Source of the DNA: an uncultured Collinsella sp.
GTDB lineage: Bacteria; Actinomycetota; Coriobacteriia; Coriobacteriales; Coriobacteriaceae
Direction: 5' to 3'
Assembly: GCA_900553705.1 (NCBI GenBank)
Contig: USEK01000012.1
Location: 1 to 19,937, forward strand
Length of the DNA: 19,937 nucleotides
Each line of letters begins with the position of its first letter. The stretch's first letter is position 1. Below the pieces are notes generated by a model that saw only the letters and a list, made by a program, of their open reading frames with translations, made no database searches and was not told the origin of the DNA. Shown one piece after another: positions 16,823 through 19,937 of this stretch. The position numbers and the translations under genes are program-made.

Positions 16823-18082
16823 ATGAAATACACCAAGCTCGAGCGTAACTGGGTTATGTACGATGTGGGCAACTCGGCCCTCGTGTTGCTCAATACCTCG
16901 GTGGTGCCCATCTACTTTAACGCCATCAATACCGGTGCTTCCTCGGCAGACCTGGTGGTCGCCTGGGGCAACGCGCAGACGATCGCCTCGCTGGTCATCG
17001 CTATGCTCATGCCCATTCTGGGCGCGCTTGCCGATTACGCCGGCAACAAGATCAAGTTCTTCTTGGGCTTCTTCCTCACGGGCCTGGTGCTTTGCCTGGC
17101 GCAGGCTATCCCAATGTCCGCCATGGCATTTTTGACCGTGTACGTGCTGTGCACCATCGGCCTTAACTCCTCTATGACGTTCTACGACGCCATGCTGCCC
17201 GACATTACCACCGACGAGCGCATGGACGCCGTGTCCAGCTCGGGTTATGCCTGGGGCTACATCGGTTCCACCGTGCCGTTCGTCATCTGCCTGGCGCTCA
17301 TCATGGGTGGCCCCGCTCTTGGTGTCCCCACCATGCTGGCAACGCGTCTGTCGTTTATCATCACCGGTGCCTGGTGGCTCATCTTTACCCTGCCGCTCAT
17401 TCGCACCTATAAGCAAAAGTACGGTCGCGAGCGCGGTCCCGAGGACACCATCGGCCACATCGTGGGCGGTGTGTTCTCCGAGGTCGGACACACCATGCGC
17501 GAGATCGCCCACAACAAGACCGTGCTGGTCTACATGATCGCGTTCTTCTTCTATATCGACGGTGTGCACACGGTCATTTCCATGGCAACCAGCTACGGAT
17601 CGGCCTTGGGCATCGATTCGACCCAGTTGGTCCTGGCGCTGCTCGTCACGCAGTTCGTGGCCTTTCCGTCCGCCATCATCTACGGCAAGCTTGCCGGACG
17701 CGTGGGCACGCTCAACATGATCTTGGTGGCAGTCGCCGCCTATATGGGCATTGTGCTGTTCGCCGCGTTCTTCCTAAAGACCGCCTTTGAATTCTGGGTG
17801 CTTGCCATTATGGTCGGCCTGTTCCAGGGCGGCGTGCAGGCGCTCAGCCGTAGCTACTTTGGCCGCATTATCCCCAAGGAAAAGTCCAACGAGTACTACG
17901 GCTTCTTTGACATCTTCGGTCGTTATGCAAGCGTTATGGGCACCTTCCTGGTGTCGGTCGTCACCTCGCTGACCGGCAACCCGTCGCTGGGCGTCCTTTC
18001 CATTGGTGTGCTGCTGGTCGTTGGCTTTATGCTGCTGGTCCGCCTGTCCCGCATGACTCGGGCGGCAGAGCATGCCGCATAG
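16823..18082 (+). CDS. MFS transporter, Atg22/UMF1 type
   Basis: A 419-aa integral membrane transporter with about 12 hydrophobic spans. The N-terminal WVMYDVGNSALVLL is the family marker (usually YDWANSAF) of the UMF1/Atg22-like branch of the major facilitator superfamily, whose eukaryotic members export amino acids from the vacuole. QALSRSYFGRIIPKEKSNEYYGFFDIFGR in the C-terminal half is likewise typical. Substrate and direction are unknown; amino acid or small-molecule efflux is plausible. The start is the ATG at 16823, with AAGGGG eight bases upstream; an in-frame start at 16796 lacks a site. It is flanked upstream by a repeat and a -10-like box and downstream by the leader region of the glycosyltransferase gene, so it is probably transcribed alone. 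Confidence 0.93.
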   Translation: MKYTKLERNWVMYDVGNSALVLLNTSVVPIYFNAINTGASSADLVVAWGNAQTIASLVIAMLMPILGALADYAGNKIKFFLGFFLTGLVLCLAQAIPMSAMAFLTVYVLCTIGLNSSMTFYDAMLPDITTDERMDAVSSSGYAWGYIGSTVPFVICLALIMGGPALGVPTMLATRLSFIITGAWWLIFTLPLIRTYKQKYGRERGPEDTIGHIVGGVFSEVGHTMREIAHNKTVLVYMIAFFFYIDGVHTVISMATSYGSALGIDSTQLVLALLVTQFVAFPSAIIYGKLAGRVGTLNMILVAVAAYMGIVLFAAFFLKTAFEFWVLAIMVGLFQGGVQALSRSYFGRIIPKEKSNEYYGFFDIFGRYASVMGTFLVSVVTSLTGNPSLGVLSIGVLLVVGFMLLVRLSRMTRAAEHAA

Positions 18083-18174
18083 GAGCGAGCGGCTATTGTG
18101 CCTGTCCACGGTACTCTTTTGGGGCTATCCGCAATAAACATTGCGACTTGCGAGCAATGATTTGCCCAAGTGGG

Positions 18175-18180
18175 TATGAT
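18175..18180 (+). promoter_or_regulatory. -10-like box before the glycosyltransferase
   Basis: GGGTATGAT at 18172-18180 is a near-consensus -10 hexamer (TATGAT). It is 73 bases before the ATG and 17 bases before a hairpin with a T-tract. No clear -35 at 16-18 bases. Confidence 0.45.
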
Positions 18181-18197
18181 GGAATCAGCTAGGTCGC

Positions 18198-18232
18198 GGG
18201 GCGTCGCCTGTGTTTGGCGGCGTCCCGTTTTT
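18198..18232 (+). terminator. Hairpin with T-tract in the glycosyltransferase leader
   Basis: GGGGCGTCGCC (18198-18208) pairs with GGCGGCGTCCC (18216-18226), including two G·U pairs, around a 7-base loop, followed by GTTTTTG. It can terminate the transporter transcript, but it sits downstream of the -10-like box at 18175 and 22 bases before the next start codon, so it may act as a leader terminator for the glycosyltransferase-kinase operon. Confidence 0.6.
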
Positions 18233-18253
18233 GTGTTGCAGGGAGGGTAAGGC

Positions 18254-19441
18254 ATGAACGCCACGGTCGTGATTCCAACGTATTGGGCGGGCGATGACGC
18301 TTGCGCAAACGCCCCTGGCACCTATGACCATTCGACGCGACTCAACGCCGACAATCCCGAACTCGACCGCTGCCTGGCCTCGCTTGAGCAGGTACGTGAC
18401 ATCCCGTGCATCATCCTTTTGGTGGTCTGTCCCGTTTCTGCCACAGCCGATGTGTCGCTGCGCGTGCACGAGATTGTCGACGCGCATCCCGCGCTCAAGG
18501 TCACCGTTGTCACCAACACCCAGGCCTCGCGCATTGCAGACCGGGTTGCTCAGATCGCGCCCAAGGGTTCGGGCGAGTGCGTGAGCCTGCGAGGCTACGG
18601 TGCCATCCGCAACATGGGGCTAGCCTGTGCCGCTGTGCTGGGGCATGACGCGGTTATCTTTTTGGATGACGATGAGACTGTCATCGACGCCGACTTTATG
18701 AAGCGCGCGACCTATGCGTTGGGGCAGCAGACGCGTCAGGGCTTGCCGATCTTGGTCAAGAGCGGCTATTTCTACGATCGCGACGGCTCGCCGCTGGCTC
18801 CCACGGACAAGGCGGGCATCTGCCATCGTTGGTGGACCAAGCGCATCGAGTTCAACCGTTGGATGAAAAAGGCGCTCTCGGGCACCCGCATCTCTCGCTC
18901 CAACTACGTGTGCGGCGGCCTGATGGCCCTGCACGCCCGCGCCTTTACGCGTGTAGCCTTTGACCCGTTTATCACCCGCGGCGAGGACTTGGATTACCTC
19001 TTTAACATGCGCATGTTTGGCTACGACGTGTGGTTCGATAACGAGTGGACCGTGCACCATCTGCCTCCGGAGTCCGAAAAGCGCTCACCGCGCTTTATGC
19101 AGGATGTATACCGTTGGTACTACGAACGGGCCAAGTTGACATTCGCCGCGCATCAAAAGGAGCTCATTCCCGTTACGGCGGCATCGCTCATGCCCTACCC
19201 GGGCCCGTGGATTTCGCGCGAGCTCGACGACCGCGTGCGCAAGACCGCTATGGTCCGCAGCGTGTTTACCCGCGAGCATGAGGGCTACCTGCGCATTTGG
19301 CGCCATGGTATCGGCGAGGCAAAGGCCTATGCGCGCCAAAACGCTGCAAGCTACCTGCGTTTCCAGAGCTTTTGGCCCAAGATCATGGACGGGCTTTGGC
19401 GTGACGCACAACTGATCAGTATCCTGGAGGGGGCCGAATGA
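18254..19441 (+). CDS. GT-A fold glycosyltransferase (family 2-like)
   Basis: A 395-aa protein starting MNATVVIPTYW, the typical first strand of GT-A/GT2 enzymes, with a DxD-type metal and nucleotide-sugar site at FLDDDE (138-140) and a GEDLDYLF acid motif at 243-250 that fits the catalytic-base region. No transmembrane spans are evident, so it is probably cytoplasmic or peripheral. It likely adds a sugar to a glycan, lipid or protein; donor and acceptor are unknown. The long insert after the first strand and the WWTKRIEFNRWMKKAL basic segment are less standard. GGGAGGG precedes the ATG by six bases. Its stop overlaps the start of the next gene in ATGA, so it is translationally coupled to a LytS-like sensor kinase, an unusual partner that hints at regulated surface glycan modification. 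Confidence 0.85.
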   Translation: MNATVVIPTYWAGDDACANAPGTYDHSTRLNADNPELDRCLASLEQVRDIPCIILLVVCPVSATADVSLRVHEIVDAHPALKVTVVTNTQASRIADRVAQIAPKGSGECVSLRGYGAIRNMGLACAAVLGHDAVIFLDDDETVIDADFMKRATYALGQQTRQGLPILVKSGYFYDRDGSPLAPTDKAGICHRWWTKRIEFNRWMKKALSGTRISRSNYVCGGLMALHARAFTRVAFDPFITRGEDLDYLFNMRMFGYDVWFDNEWTVHHLPPESEKRSPRFMQDVYRWYYERAKLTFAAHQKELIPVTAASLMPYPGPWISRELDDRVRKTAMVRSVFTREHEGYLRIWRHGIGEAKAYARQNAASYLRFQSFWPKIMDGLWRDAQLISILEGAE

Positions 19442-19899
19442 TCGACCGCCGCGCCCAGCGCGATAGTTCAATATCAATCTTTCGCATCATTGCCGTTGCC
19501 TGCGCCATTTGCGTGCTGGTGTACTTTATTTTTGCCTTGGTGACCGGTATCGAGCCGATCGCCACGGTGATTGCCTGCGCGCTGCTGTGCATCTTTCTGT
19601 GCATCTTTATCTTTTTGACGCTCAATCCCGATTCGGTGCGCTCCCAGTACACCGAGGAGACGCTCTCGGTGGCCTCGGCCATGCTCGAGGACATTAAGGG
19701 CGGTCTGACGCAGGAGTCGGCGCGTTTGGTGTGCCGGCGCATTTTGCCCGAGACGCGCGCCATGACGGTGGCCATCACCGACGAGGGCAACGTGTTGGCC
19801 TGCGCGGGCGAGTTTGAGGAAAAACTACTGCCAGATTCTCCCATCCACACGCTTGCCACACGCTACGTTATCGAACATGGCATCGTGCAGTCGTTCAAC
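19438..19899 (+). CDS. LytS-like sensor kinase, N-terminal part only (cut by contig end)
   Basis: 154 codons are present before the sequence turns into adapter. The start overlaps the glycosyltransferase stop by four bases (ATGA), with GGAGGGGG upstream. Two hydrophobic spans (about 14-36 and 41-62) are followed by a region homologous to the GAF-like part of the kinase at 13399: LSVASAMLEDIKGGLTQES aligns with LAIASKIFAYTSRGLTPEA, and the spacing to the following strands is the same. The kinase domains are therefore expected beyond the contig, probably followed by a second LytTR regulator. The frame continues open through the adapter, so any software call ending at 19937 would carry artificial C-terminal residues. 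Confidence 0.88.
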
Positions 19900-19937
19900 C
19901 TGTCTCTTATACACATCTCCGAGCCCACGAGACGTAG
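19900..19937. other. Nextera/Tn5 sequencing adapter (assembly artefact)
   Basis: CTGTCTCTTATACACATCT (19900-19918) is the Tn5 mosaic end, and it is followed by CCGAGCCCACGAGAC (19919-19933), the Nextera read-2 adapter, then four bases that may be the start of an index. This is library-preparation sequence, not genome. Real sequence ends at 19899. Confidence 0.97.

Overview
This is a mostly GC-rich bacterial window whose right edge is a sequencing artefact. The gene set (a one-chain pyruvate:ferredoxin oxidoreductase, carbamate kinase, LytS/LytTR two-component pairs, an Atg22/UMF1-type transporter, a Zn-dependent phospholipase C-like protein) and the GC-rich codon use suggest an anaerobic gut actinobacterium of the class Coriobacteriia, most like Collinsella. 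That assignment rests on family knowledge and style, with no database search. The last 38 bases (19900-19937) match the Nextera/Tn5 adapter, so genomic sequence ends at 19899 and the final gene is cut there.

Left part (about 60-2430, minus strand, clearly more AT-rich than the rest): a compact peptide natural-product (RiPP) cassette. In transcription order it holds a radical SAM/SPASM maturase, two paralogous Cys-rich precursor peptides of 67 and 59 aa that share the MKHIHP leader start, and a 35-aa single-span membrane peptide with a strong ribosome binding site. Nearly every precursor Cys is followed 2-5 residues later by Asp (often C-x3-D), the pattern expected of Cys-to-Asp thioether (ranthipeptide-like) products. 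This is the most interesting system in the window. Its right edge abuts a region with no intact gene and an FHA-domain gene whose 5' end looks damaged.

Middle part: nifJ (3634-7173), followed by a large nested inverted repeat containing a terminator; a 0.65-kb intergenic region that becomes AT-rich with operator-like repeats; carbamate kinase arcC (7828-8790) with a good terminator; a REP-like inverted-repeat element; and a convergent membrane-anchored C39-like peptidase (9070-10071, minus). Then come an APC-family amino acid permease and a metal-dependent amidohydrolase in the same direction (10426-13287), probably importing and hydrolysing one small nitrogenous substrate.

Right part: a LytS-like sensor kinase and LytTR regulator (13399-15565), a Zn-dependent phospholipase C-like protein (15658-16602), a second nested inverted repeat, an Atg22/UMF1-type MFS transporter (16823-18082), a GT-A glycosyltransferase (18254-19441) and, overlapping it by 4 bp, the first 154 codons of a second LytS-like kinase paralogous to the first. 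Several of these genes are preceded by a recurring GGG(T/C)A-x-x-AT -10-like box. For the first kinase and the glycosyltransferase, a hairpin with a T-tract lies between that box and the gene, hinting at leader attenuation.
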